Shown here in pieces: positions 43,156 to 53,000 of a DNA stretch of 64,000 nt. Location: positions 62,001-126,000 of the forward strand of contig CAJTGB010000002.1 in the NCBI GenBank assembly GCA_910575835.1, read 5' to 3'. The translations under genes and the position numbers were made by a program. Position 1 is the first letter of the stretch. Each line of letters begins with the position of its first letter. Origin of the DNA: Lachnospiraceae bacterium (GTDB lineage Bacteria > Bacillota > Clostridia > Lachnospirales > Lachnospiraceae). Below the pieces are notes generated by a model. That model was not told where the DNA came from and did no database searches. It saw nothing but the letters and a program-made list of their open reading frames with translations.

Positions 43156-43186
43156 ACAGTTCAGGAAAGTTCCCCGCCTGAACTGT
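43156..43186. terminator. Hairpin between GntR gene and nrdG-like gene
   Basis: ACAGTTCAGG and CCTGAACTGT pair perfectly over 10 bp with an 11-base loop, between convergent genes. Confidence 0.5.
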
Positions 43187-43209
43187 GATCAAATTACTGC
43201 TTATCTCTA

Positions 43210-43899
43210 TCATCCCCGCAGCCTCGCCGCCGGCACATCCCTCTTCACGATCGCAAGCGCCTGCTCCATGATACTGTCATTATACCGGTGAAGCCCCTCC
43301 CTGATCACTCCATCGGAGCAGATAAAACGCTGGAGATAGTAACGTTCCGCCCCTGCGATCCATCTTCCGATAGCTTCAAAGTCCGACCTCCTGTGATACT
43401 CCAGCACGACCGTTGTGCTGAACTCATAAGGCACCGCACCGCCAAGCAGATATTCCACACTCTTCTGCACCTTATCCACATCATATCCTTCAATCCCAAC
43501 AGTTCTGCCGTAACTCTCCCGGGAATTCTTAATATCCATGGCAACATAACTGACGAGCCCTTCCGAGACAAGCTTCTTAAGCTTATCCGGGAAGCTTCCG
43601 TTCGTCTCCAGCCTTACATCATATCCGATCTCCCTGATCCGTCCCAGGAATTCTTCGATCCCTCTCTGGATCAACGGTTCGCCTCCGGTCAAGCAGATCC
43701 CGTCCAATATCCCGCTGTACTTCTTCAGGTATGCATAAATATCCTCCAACGGTATATCCCGGTTCTCGTAAGTATCTATTACAAGCGGCTTATTATAACA
43801 ATACGGACATCGAAAATTACATCCTGCCGCAAACAATGTGCATGCCATCTTTCCCGGATAGTCTAACAGCGAGAATTTCTTCAGCCCTTGTATCACCAT
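43210..43899 (-). CDS. nrdG: Anaerobic ribonucleotide reductase activase-like radical SAM protein
   Basis: 229 residues. The radical-SAM Cys27, Cys31, Cys34 sit in CNFRCPYC; GICLTGGEPL binds SAM. The N-terminus IQGLKKFSLLDYPGKMACTLF and the length fit the NrdG2 branch of anaerobic ribonucleoside-triphosphate reductase activating proteins. These generate the glycyl radical on NrdD. No nrdD is in the window; the family also includes relatives of unclear target, so the exact partner is inferred. GGAGGC precedes the ATG. Confidence 0.82.
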   Translation of the reverse strand: MVIQGLKKFSLLDYPGKMACTLFAAGCNFRCPYCYNKPLVIDTYENRDIPLEDIYAYLKKYSGILDGICLTGGEPLIQRGIEEFLGRIREIGYDVRLETNGSFPDKLKKLVSEGLVSYVAMDIKNSRESYGRTVGIEGYDVDKVQKSVEYLLGGAVPYEFSTTVVLEYHRRSDFEAIGRWIAGAERYYLQRFICSDGVIREGLHRYNDSIMEQALAIVKRDVPAARLRG

Positions 43900-43977
43900 A
43901 CCACTGCCTCCTATTTGTATCGCCCCTCACCTTCGTTCGGCGGCATGTTGCCGTAAATCACCTGTCAGTCTGCGCTT

Positions 43978-44565
43978 TTATACTTTAAAATGTTCCAGCA
44001 TATACGGCATACATTCTCTGCTATACTGCCCAAGCGAATAATTTCCCTTATTCAGACACCAATCCGACACAAGCGCGCGTTCGCACATGGCATAATACCT
44101 CGTCACCTCACTGGCCGGGATCCCTTGCCGTATCTGTCCGCGCATCTGCCCCTCTTCCACGACCTGATTCAAGAGCCTGTAGTAATTGCGGTTCTGGTCA
44201 AGAAAATGGCTCGGCCTTTCCGAGACAAGCTGCGTCGAATACAGAGAAGCCAGCAGGTCTATATTGATCTTCTCCTCCATCATCTTATGCATCTCATAAT
44301 TCAGATATAATAACTTAGAGAAACTGTTCATCTCCGGGTCCATCTTCGCTTCCAGTTCCTCATAATAATCATCCAGGATCATGGATAAAGTATCCAGCAG
44401 CTCATCCTTCGTACTGAAATAATAATAGAAGGAACCCTTCGACGTACCGGACAATTCGATGATATCATCCACCGTCGTGCCATTATATCCCTTCTCATAA
44501 AATAACTGCCACGCCGCCGACACGATCCGGCTCTTCACGCCCTTTTTCTCAGTATCCCTTCCCAT
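43978..44565 (-). CDS. TetR-family transcriptional regulator
   Basis: 195 residues. The N-terminal helix-turn-helix is typical (IVSAAWQLFYEKGYNGTTVDDIIELSGTSKGSFYYYFSTKDEL). The C-terminal ligand/dimer domain is all-helical. GGGAGGATA precedes the ATG. It has no obvious partner: the neighbours are nrdG-like and acylphosphatase genes. A target in the hypE-hypD operon or the RND pump is possible, but nothing in the sequence proves it. Confidence 0.9.
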   Translation of the reverse strand: MGRDTEKKGVKSRIVSAAWQLFYEKGYNGTTVDDIIELSGTSKGSFYYYFSTKDELLDTLSMILDDYYEELEAKMDPEMNSFSKLLYLNYEMHKMMEEKINIDLLASLYSTQLVSERPSHFLDQNRNYYRLLNQVVEEGQMRGQIRQGIPASEVTRYYAMCERALVSDWCLNKGNYSLGQYSRECMPYMLEHFKV

Positions 44566-44613
44566 TATCTTATCCTCCCTCTCGTATTAGGTCTTGTATA
44601 CTTGTATCATTCA

Positions 44614-44883
44614 CTAGCGTACACAAAAACCGCTCTCCTTCTTAGCCGGAATCTCCTCATCATCGATCCAGTCGATCGATATATAACTCCCCCGGTTCAG
44701 TCCTTCCATCAGCTTGTAGATCATCGCCTTAGTCCCCTGCACCTCCATATGTACCGTTCCGTCGTACTCATTCCTGACCCATCCGGTCAATCCCAGGGAT
44801 CCGGCAAGATGCTTCGCCCTGTAGCGGAACCCCACTCCCTGTACTCTTCCGTGAAAAATCAGGCGTTTTCGTATCTCTGCCAT
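44614..44883 (-). CDS. acyP: Acylphosphatase
   Basis: 89 residues from ATG 44883; ATG 44895 is equally possible. The acylphosphatase signature GRVQGVGFRYRAK supplies the catalytic Arg, and GWVRNEYDGTVHMEVQG supplies the catalytic Asn. It hydrolyses acyl phosphates such as acetyl phosphate or carbamoyl phosphate in the cytoplasm. The longer frame back to 44976 begins with a hydrophobic stretch unlike the family and is discarded. Confidence 0.9.
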   Translation of the reverse strand: MAEIRKRLIFHGRVQGVGFRYRAKHLAGSLGLTGWVRNEYDGTVHMEVQGTKAMIYKLMEGLNRGSYISIDWIDDEEIPAKKESGFCVR

Positions 44884-44980
44884 GCCAACCACCATTTTTC
44901 GTCTTATATTTACATCATTGTAATTGGTTTCCGAGAGAAAAGCAAGCAAAACCAAGCAACTGTTAAGAAATAACAAGAAC

Positions 44981-45030
44981 CGGCATCTTTACAGACGATT
45001 CTTTCACATCTGCAAAAATGCCGGCTCGTT
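44981..45030 (-). terminator. Terminator of the hypE-hypD operon
   Basis: On the minus strand CCGGCATTTTTGCAGA pairs with TCTGTAAAGATGCCGG (two mismatches) and is followed by TTCTTGTTATTTC. Confidence 0.6.
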
Positions 45031-45038
45031 TCTATTTC

Positions 45039-47417
45039 CTATTCAAAGCTCTGCTCTGTTCTCTCAATGATCTCATCCTGGAGAGGCTTGCTTAAGTTGC
45101 GGAAGAAATCACTGTATCCCGCAACGCGCACGATCAGATCCTTATAATCCTCAGGATTATTCTGTGCATCGATCAAGGTCTGCCTGTCGATCACATTGAA
45201 CTGGATATGATGTCCGTCCATGGAGAAGTAAGAGCGGATCAGGCTCGCCATATGCTCGAGTCCTTCCTCACCAGCAACAACATCCGGTGTAAACTTCTGG
45301 TTCAGCAGAGTTCCCGCCGTTGCCAGATGATCCATCTTCGCACAGGACTTCACTACCGCCGTCGGCCCGTTGGTGTCCGCGGATTTCTCCGGGGAAATAC
45401 CTTCAGATACCGGCTTATGCGCCTTCCTTCCGTTCGGTGTAGCAAGGATCACGTCACCAAAATATACATGGCATGTGGTCGGAAGCATATCCACCCCGTA
45501 TTTGCCGCCCTTCATATTCGGACGCCCCGTAATAGAGCTTCTGTACAGCTCAAATACATCCTGCATGATATCATCCGCATAGTCGTCGTCGTTGCCGTAC
45601 TTCGGAGTCTTATCATGAACCATACGGTAGATCACGTCATATCCTTCAAAATCATGCTCCATAGCCTCGATCAATTCTTCCATGGTGAAATTCTTCTTGT
45701 CAAATACATTATATTTGATAGCGGAGAGACAATCCGTGATCGTTCCGATTCCAACACCCTGGATATAATTGGTGTTGTATCTCGCGCCGCCCGCATTGTA
45801 ATCCTTCGCATTGGAAATGCAGTCGTTGGTCACAACAGACAGGCACGGCGCCGGCATCTCCTGCGCATACAGCTGCTCGATCACATTGTTGCCGCGGATC
45901 TTGATATCAACGATATGTTCAAGCTGCTTCTTAAACGCATCCCAAAGCTCCTCGTAAGTCTTGAAGTCCTTCGCATAACCGAGCTTCAATCCGATCTGCT
46001 TGCCGGAATACTGGTCAAATCCGTTGAACAGCGTCAATTGGAATACCTTCGGGATATTCAGATATCCTGTAAGGATATAAGCCTCGCTGCCCCATGCGCC
46101 GGTCTCCACACATCCCGAGGAACCGCCGCGTCTTGCGTCTTCAAGCTCCTTGCCCGCATTGACAAGCTCCATGATCTGCGCCTCTGTATTATAGAACGCA
46201 GGCTGTCCCCATCCCTTTCTGGACACCTCGCATGCCCTCTTAAGGAACTTAGCCGGGGTCTTCTTGCTGATCGTAACATTCGAGTTCGGCTGCACCAGCT
46301 TCATCTCATCCATACAATCCAGGATCAGATAACTTACATTATTCACGCCGTTGCGTCCGTCCGGCGTTACCCCTCCGGTATTGATATTGGCAAAATCCGT
46401 ATAAGTCGCGCTCTCCTTCAAGGTGATACCAACCTTAACCGGCGCCGGCTGGTTATAGAACTTCACCCACAGGCATTCAAGAAGCTCTAAGGCCTTATCG
46501 TCATCTAAGATGCCTGCCTCCACATCCTTCTCATAATATGGGTTCAGATGCTGGTCAAGCCTTCCCGGGCTGAATGCATCCCACGGATTCAGTTCCGTAG
46601 TAACGGCAAGGTGGGTGAACCAGTATAGCTGGATCGCCTGCCAGAATGTCTGCGGCTTATGTGCCGGAACCACCTCAAGGTTCGCCGCGATCTGCATAAG
46701 CTCCGCCTTCCTGGTCTCGTCTTCTTCCTTCCCGGCCATCGTAAGAGCCAGCTCGCGGTAACGCTCACCGAGAATGATCACCGCATCACAGGAGATATCC
46801 ATTGCCTTCAGCTCTTCGCATTTATTTACCGCATCAGGATCATTGATATAATCCAGAGCATCCATAGTCTCTTTGATCTTCGCTTTATAATCCAAGTATC
46901 CCGTCGTAAATACCTGTTCGCCGCCGCATGTATGTCCCGGTCCTCTCTGCTCCATGAACTCTGTGAACATACCCGCGCTGTAGCACTCATGCCATTCCGG
47001 CGTCATCCTCTCAAGAATCTTCTCTCTCATGCTTCTTCCAGTCCAGTAAGGAATGATCTCCTCGGCCTGAAGCTTCCTGTCTTCCTCCGTCGTATGGAAG
47101 GACACCAGTTCACGCTCGCTCATGACCGTCATATCCTCCACGCTGTGACAGCACAGCTCCGGGAATGTAGGAGACGCCTGAGGATCTCTGCCCTTCTCGC
47201 CGATGATCAGCTCTCCCTCCCCCAGATACAGCGTCTTCCTGGAGAAATACTCCTTAAGGACCATCGCTCTCATAACCGGGATGGAATATTTACCGTCGTT
47301 CTCTTTGTAAAAATCTGTCTCGATCTTCGCTCTCTCCAGGTCAATATGTACCGGTGTCGTCACACTGACCTCCCGAAGCTTCTGGATTCTTTCATTCATA
47401 CCGCGCAGTTTTGCCAT
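45039..47417 (-). CDS. hypD: Trans-4-hydroxy-L-proline dehydratase (glycyl radical enzyme)
   Basis: 792 residues, full length for a glycyl radical enzyme. The radical-bearing Gly is in RVAGYSDFF near the C-terminus. The catalytic Cys is in SSGCVETG, with Glu two residues on. MFTEFMEQRGPGHT, KVGITLKESATYTDFANINTGG and MLPTTCHVYFG agree with HypD from Clostridioides difficile as recalled, including the residues around the substrate. It removes water from trans-4-hydroxyproline to give pyrroline-5-carboxylate. It follows its activase by four bases. Another GRE dehydratase with a related substrate is the alternative. Confidence 0.87.
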   Translation of the reverse strand: MAKLRGMNERIQKLREVSVTTPVHIDLERAKIETDFYKENDGKYSIPVMRAMVLKEYFSRKTLYLGEGELIIGEKGRDPQASPTFPELCCHSVEDMTVMSERELVSFHTTEEDRKLQAEEIIPYWTGRSMREKILERMTPEWHECYSAGMFTEFMEQRGPGHTCGGEQVFTTGYLDYKAKIKETMDALDYINDPDAVNKCEELKAMDISCDAVIILGERYRELALTMAGKEEDETRKAELMQIAANLEVVPAHKPQTFWQAIQLYWFTHLAVTTELNPWDAFSPGRLDQHLNPYYEKDVEAGILDDDKALELLECLWVKFYNQPAPVKVGITLKESATYTDFANINTGGVTPDGRNGVNNVSYLILDCMDEMKLVQPNSNVTISKKTPAKFLKRACEVSRKGWGQPAFYNTEAQIMELVNAGKELEDARRGGSSGCVETGAWGSEAYILTGYLNIPKVFQLTLFNGFDQYSGKQIGLKLGYAKDFKTYEELWDAFKKQLEHIVDIKIRGNNVIEQLYAQEMPAPCLSVVTNDCISNAKDYNAGGARYNTNYIQGVGIGTITDCLSAIKYNVFDKKNFTMEELIEAMEHDFEGYDVIYRMVHDKTPKYGNDDDYADDIMQDVFELYRSSITGRPNMKGGKYGVDMLPTTCHVYFGDVILATPNGRKAHKPVSEGISPEKSADTNGPTAVVKSCAKMDHLATAGTLLNQKFTPDVVAGEEGLEHMASLIRSYFSMDGHHIQFNVIDRQTLIDAQNNPEDYKDLIVRVAGYSDFFRNLSKPLQDEIIERTEQSFE

Positions 47418-47421
47418 GTCT

Positions 47422-48330
47422 TTACCCTCCTATTTTTGTGTTCGCAAATCCGGCATCTGCAAAGAGCTGTACGAAGCTCTTCATCTCTTCCTTGTCCGGC
47501 GCATGCAGATCTGTTCCCTTATATTCCATATCCAGCTTCGGATACTTGCCGCTTCCCGTATCATGGTACGGCAGCAGGTTCACCTGGGCCGGATGGATAT
47601 CGTGTTCTTTAAGAAACGCTATGGTCTCTCTCATATTCTTCTCATTGCCGTTCACTTCCTTGATCGTAGGAATCCGAATATAGATCCTTGCCCCGTCCCT
47701 GGCAAGGCGGACCAGATTCTCAAGGATCAGCTTATTGTCTGCTCCTATGTACTTCTTATGAAGCTCAGGATCCATCACCTTCACGTCGTATAAAAATGTA
47801 TTCACGTAAGGAAGCAGCGCCTGTAATCTCTCATACTGAACATATCCGCATGTATCAATAGTAAGCGTAATATCCTGACGCTTTAACTCTCTCGCAACCG
47901 CCAGGATATAATCCATATCCATGGTCATGACTTCTCCGCCGGACAGCGTCACCCCGCCGCCGGAATCCTCATAGAAGATCTGATCCTTCATGAGCTCCTT
48001 TACAAGCTCCTTCACCGTATACTCCCGCCCAACGATCTCCCTGATCCCGGCAGGACAGTAATTCTCACATCTTCCGCACAGCGTGCAGGCTTCCTTATCA
48101 AGCACAGGCCTTCCATCCTTCATAGCAAGCGCCTGATTATTGCAAGCCTTCACACAAGCACCGCAGCCCGTGCATTTGCCCGGGTCGAACTGCATCTCCC
48201 TTTCGTATCTCTGCGTCTCCGGGTTGTGGCACCACTCACACTTCAAGGGGCATCCTTTAAAAAATACGGACGTGCGGATCCCGTCTCCGTCGTGAATGGA
48301 AAACTTCTGAATATTCGTAATATTTTTCAT
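47422..48330 (-). CDS. hypE: Glycyl radical enzyme activase
   Basis: 302 residues. The radical-SAM cluster motif is GCPLKCEWC (Cys27, Cys31, Cys34). Two ferredoxin-type 4Fe-4S motifs follow (CTGCGACVKACNNQAL and CTLCGRCENYCPAG, about 53-85), as in dehydratase-type activases. GGGVTLSGGEVM is the SAM-binding loop. It cleaves SAM to place the glycyl radical on HypD, encoded next. It is the first gene of the operon, behind the promoter at 48421-48449. Confidence 0.92.
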   Translation of the reverse strand: MKNITNIQKFSIHDGDGIRTSVFFKGCPLKCEWCHNPETQRYEREMQFDPGKCTGCGACVKACNNQALAMKDGRPVLDKEACTLCGRCENYCPAGIREIVGREYTVKELVKELMKDQIFYEDSGGGVTLSGGEVMTMDMDYILAVARELKRQDITLTIDTCGYVQYERLQALLPYVNTFLYDVKVMDPELHKKYIGADNKLILENLVRLARDGARIYIRIPTIKEVNGNEKNMRETIAFLKEHDIHPAQVNLLPYHDTGSGKYPKLDMEYKGTDLHAPDKEEMKSFVQLFADAGFANTKIGG

Positions 48331-48393
48331 CTCATATTCCTTTTCCGGCCTTATTCAGATAATCTTATATCTCAGCAAGATATTCAGAACAAA

Positions 48394-48416
48394 TTAGACC
48401 ATAGTTTAGACTATAG
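48394..48416. promoter_or_regulatory. Direct-repeat operator downstream of the hypE promoter
   Basis: On the minus strand CTATAGTCTAA and CTATGGTCTAA occur in tandem with one base between (period 12). The pair begins just downstream of the -10 box, over the expected transcription start, which suits a repressor. Confidence 0.5.
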
Positions 48417-48420
48417 TACG

Positions 48421-48449
48421 AATATACCACTTTGCCATTATTTTGTCAA
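48421..48449 (-). promoter_or_regulatory. Promoter of the hypE-hypD operon
   Basis: On the minus strand TTGACA (48449-48444) and TATATT (48426-48421) are 17 bp apart, a near-consensus sigma-A promoter. Confidence 0.72.
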
Positions 48450-48530
48450 TTACTCAACAGCTAAAAACAGCGCAAAAGCAGCCGGAAAACCCCCTCTGTA
48501 CGGTATGTTCCCCGGCCTGTTCCTGCACTG

Positions 48531-49475
48531 TTAAAATCCTGTATACATCCCCGGCAGATCAAACAGAGAGATCTGCATGTCTCTGCCGGTAACCGAAGCG
48601 CGCTCCGTCACAACCTCGTCTCCCTTAAGATTCCCCACCAGCATCGGAGAATCCGGATCATGCTGCTGATACTTGTTCCTGGCATTCTCAGGGCTTCCGG
48701 ACGCATAACAATACTGGCAGCCATGGATACACGTATGGTACATGCCGATATCCACACTCTGCACGCACCTGCACTCCTTACGCTGCCCCGTGTCCTTCTT
48801 AAGATCCAGCCTGTATCCGGTCAGACTGCCTATCTTCTTCTTATCAATGCACGCACTGTGCCCGATCCCGAACCTCTCAAGATTCACCTTCTCCGCACAG
48901 GTAAATAACGGCAGCCGATATCTCCGGGCAATCTTCCCAAGCCCGCCTGCTAATTCGATGATCTCTTCTTCCTTCAATTCCCGGAACGGACAGTCCTTAT
49001 AGGCATCCACAAAGCTGATGATACATCTGGTCGTTGCGTCATGCAGCCAATTGCACATCATCTCAAACCGCTCCAGATGATAAGATATGGAATATTTCTC
49101 CGTAAGGATGATCGGATCGAACCGCCAGTCCATCCGTTCCTTCCCTATCCTTTCGCTCATCAGCAAAAAGGTCGCCATCGACTCTGCCGTACCTGGCAGG
49201 TTCAGCTCCATATCCTCATCATAATCTGTAATCGTCATCTGGAAATAGTATTCATATCCCATCTCCCTGATCTCCTTCAGGTACGGAAGCATCGGTTCCG
49301 GGTTCTTGGTCCAGAACACGATGCAGTCCACCGTCTCAGGCGACAGGAAGATCCGCTTGACCTTCTTGCGGTTGTATGGATTGGGAACCAGCACCTCTCC
49401 GGCTTTCAGACGATTCACAAACCATTCCGGGTACAAGGCCGGAATATCCGTTCTTCTGCTTGCACTGATAATCAT
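48531..49475 (-). CDS. DUF1848 family protein
   Basis: 314 residues. It starts MIISASRRTDIPALYPEWFVNRL, ends with CRCVQSVDIGMYHTCIHGCQYCYA, and holds DCIVFWTKNPEPM in between, all marks of DUF1848. The C-terminal Cys cluster resembles a radical-SAM CxxxCxxC motif placed at the unusual end of the protein (CIHGCQYC). The biochemical role is not established. It lies 200 bp from hypE and next to an HD hydrolase six bases away, on the same strand. Confidence 0.85.
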   Translation of the reverse strand: MIISASRRTDIPALYPEWFVNRLKAGEVLVPNPYNRKKVKRIFLSPETVDCIVFWTKNPEPMLPYLKEIREMGYEYYFQMTITDYDEDMELNLPGTAESMATFLLMSERIGKERMDWRFDPIILTEKYSISYHLERFEMMCNWLHDATTRCIISFVDAYKDCPFRELKEEEIIELAGGLGKIARRYRLPLFTCAEKVNLERFGIGHSACIDKKKIGSLTGYRLDLKKDTGQRKECRCVQSVDIGMYHTCIHGCQYCYASGSPENARNKYQQHDPDSPMLVGNLKGDEVVTERASVTGRDMQISLFDLPGMYTGF

Positions 49476-49481
49476 ATCACA

Positions 49482-50033
49482 TCATTTCCGTTCTATTCCC
49501 CCAAAATTCTTCTCGATCAGCCTGCAGTATTCTTCGTAGGCGTCCATACCGCCGAACCCCTCTCGCAATACATCCCGCACGCCCTTATAATACCATCCGA
49601 TAATACGCTTGTCCTTCATACGGAACCTGTTCCATAATTCCTCCCCCACGACCGGATAATCGCGGTCAATATCCCGAATGTTCGACAGCTTGTCCGCAAG
49701 CCCGACGATCTGCACCTCTCTGGGCGCATTCCGCAAATGCTCGATCGTACTCTTCTTCCTGTCTATCCAGGACCGCGACTTGTCTTCACTCTCCTGCGCC
49801 ACGATCCTTGCTACCCTCTCAGAAAATTCCTGCGCCAGTATCCTCTGCGTTACCCCTTCACAGTCCTCGATCGTATCATGGAGCACCGCCGCACTGATCA
49901 CCTCCTCATCCCCTGTCATCGTCGATACAATGTCCTTCACCTCTACAGGATGAACGATATACGGACGCCCCGTACCTTTCCTGAATTGTCCTTCGTGTGC
50001 CTTAAATGCGAATTCGACCGCTCTGTCAATCAT
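49482..50033 (-). CDS. HD-domain phosphohydrolase (RelA/SpoT hydrolase-like)
   Basis: 183 residues from ATG 50033 (GAGAGGT upstream); the earlier start at 50063 would overlap the RND gene. It has the HD pattern in RPYIVHPVEV, LHDTIED and LADKLSNIRDID, the same order as in the hydrolase half of RelA/SpoT and in small alarmone hydrolases. It may therefore break down (p)ppGpp or a similar nucleotide. There is no synthetase domain. The gene is sandwiched between the RND pump and DUF1848 genes on the same strand. Confidence 0.78.
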   Translation of the reverse strand: MIDRAVEFAFKAHEGQFRKGTGRPYIVHPVEVKDIVSTMTGDEEVISAAVLHDTIEDCEGVTQRILAQEFSERVARIVAQESEDKSRSWIDRKKSTIEHLRNAPREVQIVGLADKLSNIRDIDRDYPVVGEELWNRFRMKDKRIIGWYYKGVRDVLREGFGGMDAYEEYCRLIEKNFGGIERK

Positions 50034-50052
50034 ACTCTTACCTCTCTTAACA

Positions 50053-53000
50053 TCACTGCTCATCTAACGGGTTCTCTTCCTCCTCTATACCTTCACGAAG
50101 TCGCGCCTTTTCCTTTTTATGGAATAAGTTAAATATACAGGGAACGACGACCAAAGTCAATATAGTTCCGTATATCAATCCCCCAATTGTTACGATTGCC
50201 ATCGGCTGAACCATATCCGCACCCATGCCCAGCCCCAGCGCCATGGTGGAAAGTCCAAGGATCGTCGTGAGCGCCGTCATGATGATCGGCCTAAGCCTCG
50301 TCACTCCGGCTTCCACAAGAGCTTCCTTCTGTTCCATCCCCTCCCCGATCAACTGATTCGCATAATCAATGAACACAATACCGTTATTTACAATAATACC
50401 TGACAGCATGACAAACCCGATCATCGCGATGACGCTGACGGGCATCCCTGCAACATAGAGTGCAAGCAGCCCTCCGGTAAATGCAAGAGGCACGGTAAAC
50501 ATTACGATAAACGGCGAGCGCATAGACTGGAATTGCGCCACCATGATCAGATACATAAACACCAGAGCAAGAGCAAGCATCTTGAACAGCTCCGCCATTG
50601 CTTCCATGATGGTCTCGTCCTCGCCTGCCATCTTGATCTCATATCCTTCCGGCGCACTGTAGGAACCGAGCGCCTTCTTCACCCGGCTGCTTACCAGACC
50701 GATGTTATCCCCGTCCCTGATCTCTGCCGACACCGCCATATAACGGCTCTGGTCCTTCCTGCTGATGGCGCGCAGCCCGGAGGCATCCTCAAAAGAAGCG
50801 ATATCCGCAAGCTTAACCTCCTCTGTGGTTCCGTCCTGCTTCTGCGCCGTAACCGTCAGATCGCGCACATCCTGGCGGGTCATGCTTTCATTGGCGTCAT
50901 CCAATACATACACGTCATATTCATGGGTATCCGTCGACAGGACCGTTGCCTTCTGGGCCTCAGAGAGCTTCCCATGAAGTTCCTGGTATACCTGGGCTAC
51001 CGTAAGGCCATGTGCCGTCGCCTTCGCCTTATCGACCACAACCCTGAGTTCTTCCTTGTTATCCTCCGTTCCGTCCGTCACGTTCTGCGTGCCTTTGGTA
51101 TCTTCTACGATCTTCTTAATATCTCCTGCGATTCCCTGAAGCTTATCAAGGTCTTTTCCCTTGATCTGAATATTGATCCCGCTGCTGCCAAGGGCGCTCA
51201 TATCCATATTGGACATATCGACCGTCAGCTCTTGGCCGATATCTTCCGTCACCTTCTCGATCTCTTTTTTAAGCTGCTTGTTCGTCATAGACGGATTCTC
51301 TTTGGTAGTCGCATAGAAGGAAATGCTGTTCTCATCCGCCTGCCCGCCCATCATAGCCGCAGAAGACATCAGGCCGCCCACATCCTCGATATCTTTGATC
51401 GCTCCGACCTTCTCCATCACTTCGTCAGCCGCTTTCACCGTGTCCTCAAAACTGGTTCCCTTCTCCGTCTCGAACGTCATGCTGATCTGCGTACTCTCCA
51501 TATCCGGCATAAACTGCGTCCCCCGGGTCAGCTCCAGCGCTATGCTCCCTGCGAATAAGAGCAGCGCGCCCGCAAGCACCAGAAGCTTATGTGCCAGGGC
51601 TATACGCAGTACCTTGCCGTACTCCTCCTTAATACGGACAAATAATTTAGACTCTTTGTTCTCTGTCTTCTTAAGCAATCCTGCCGACATCATCGGAACC
51701 AGCGTCAGCGCAACCGCAAGGCTGGCAAGCAGAGAGTATGCGATCGTCAATCCCATATCCACAAAAAGCTGCCTTGTGACGCCCGATGTAAATACGATCG
51801 GCAGGAATACGCAGACGGTTGTAAGCGTAGACGCCGCGATCGCTCCGCCTACCTGTCTTGCCCCTTCGATCGCCGCCCTCTTCGCCGCCGCCCCTTCTTC
51901 ATTGCGCATTCGGTATATATTTTCAATAACTACAATAGAGTTGTCTACCAGCATCCCGACTCCGAGCGCAAGACCTGACAGTGAGATGATATTCAGGGTA
52001 ACTCCAGAAAAATACATGGCTACCAGAGCAGTCATGATACTGATCGGAATAGAGCACGCAATGACAAAGGTCGGCCGGATGCTCTTTAAGAAGATCAGCA
52101 GGATAATGATCGCAAGCACCGCACCATAAACCAAATTCTGCAGGACCGAATTCACGATCAGATCTATGTATACCCCCTGGTCCATCAGGATAACCGTATC
52201 GATCTCCTTATTCTCCTTCTTCACCTGCGAGAGCCTGTCAAGCACACGGTCGCTCACATCCCCGGTAGAATACCCGGTCTGCTTCTGGATCATCAGCATC
52301 ACACCTGCATCGCCGTTGATCCTGGCATAGGTCTCATCCGCATTGTTCACCAGTTCCACGCCTGCCACATCCGCAAGCTTCACAGGATCGATCCCTTCCA
52401 TATCGATCAGCACCAGATCCTTCAATTCCCCGATATTTCTGAACTTATCGCCGACACGCACCAGATAATCGATTCCGTCCTCCTTCACATACCCGGCCGG
52501 CATACTGAAATTCTCCGCCGCCAGAATGGTCTTCACCATATCCGCTGTCAGCATATTCTCCATATCCGCCTGCGCAGACGCATCGTTCATGGCCGATTCC
52601 ATCTGCGCCTCCTGCATCTGGATCGCCGACTGGCCCGCGGCAAGCTCGGCCGTCCCTTCCCCGATACCTACTGCAGCTTCTAACTGTGACGATGCAAGCT
52701 GTCCTCTTGCCTGCGCAAGAGTCATGGCGCCCTCATTGATCTGCTGCTGCATAGCCTCCAACTGACTCTTTCCGGCGGTGAGCTGGCTCTGCCCTGCCCT
52801 CAGGGCGGCTTCCTGCTGCTCTAACTGCGATACGGCCGCCTTAAGCGTCTCATGTGCCGGTCCATAGACCTGGTCGCCGGCAACTGGTTCCAGCTGAGCA
52901 AGCTGTGCTTCTAATTCTGCCCTCTGTTCCGCTGATATCTCCAGATCCGGCGCCTCAAGCATCCCCTTTATCTGTTCATAGGCAGCTCTCGACGTCTCCA

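Noticed and set aside
45207-46490. Plus-strand frame of 427 codons over hypD.
   Set aside because: Antisense to the glycyl radical enzyme; Arg/His-rich artefact of GC-biased third positions.
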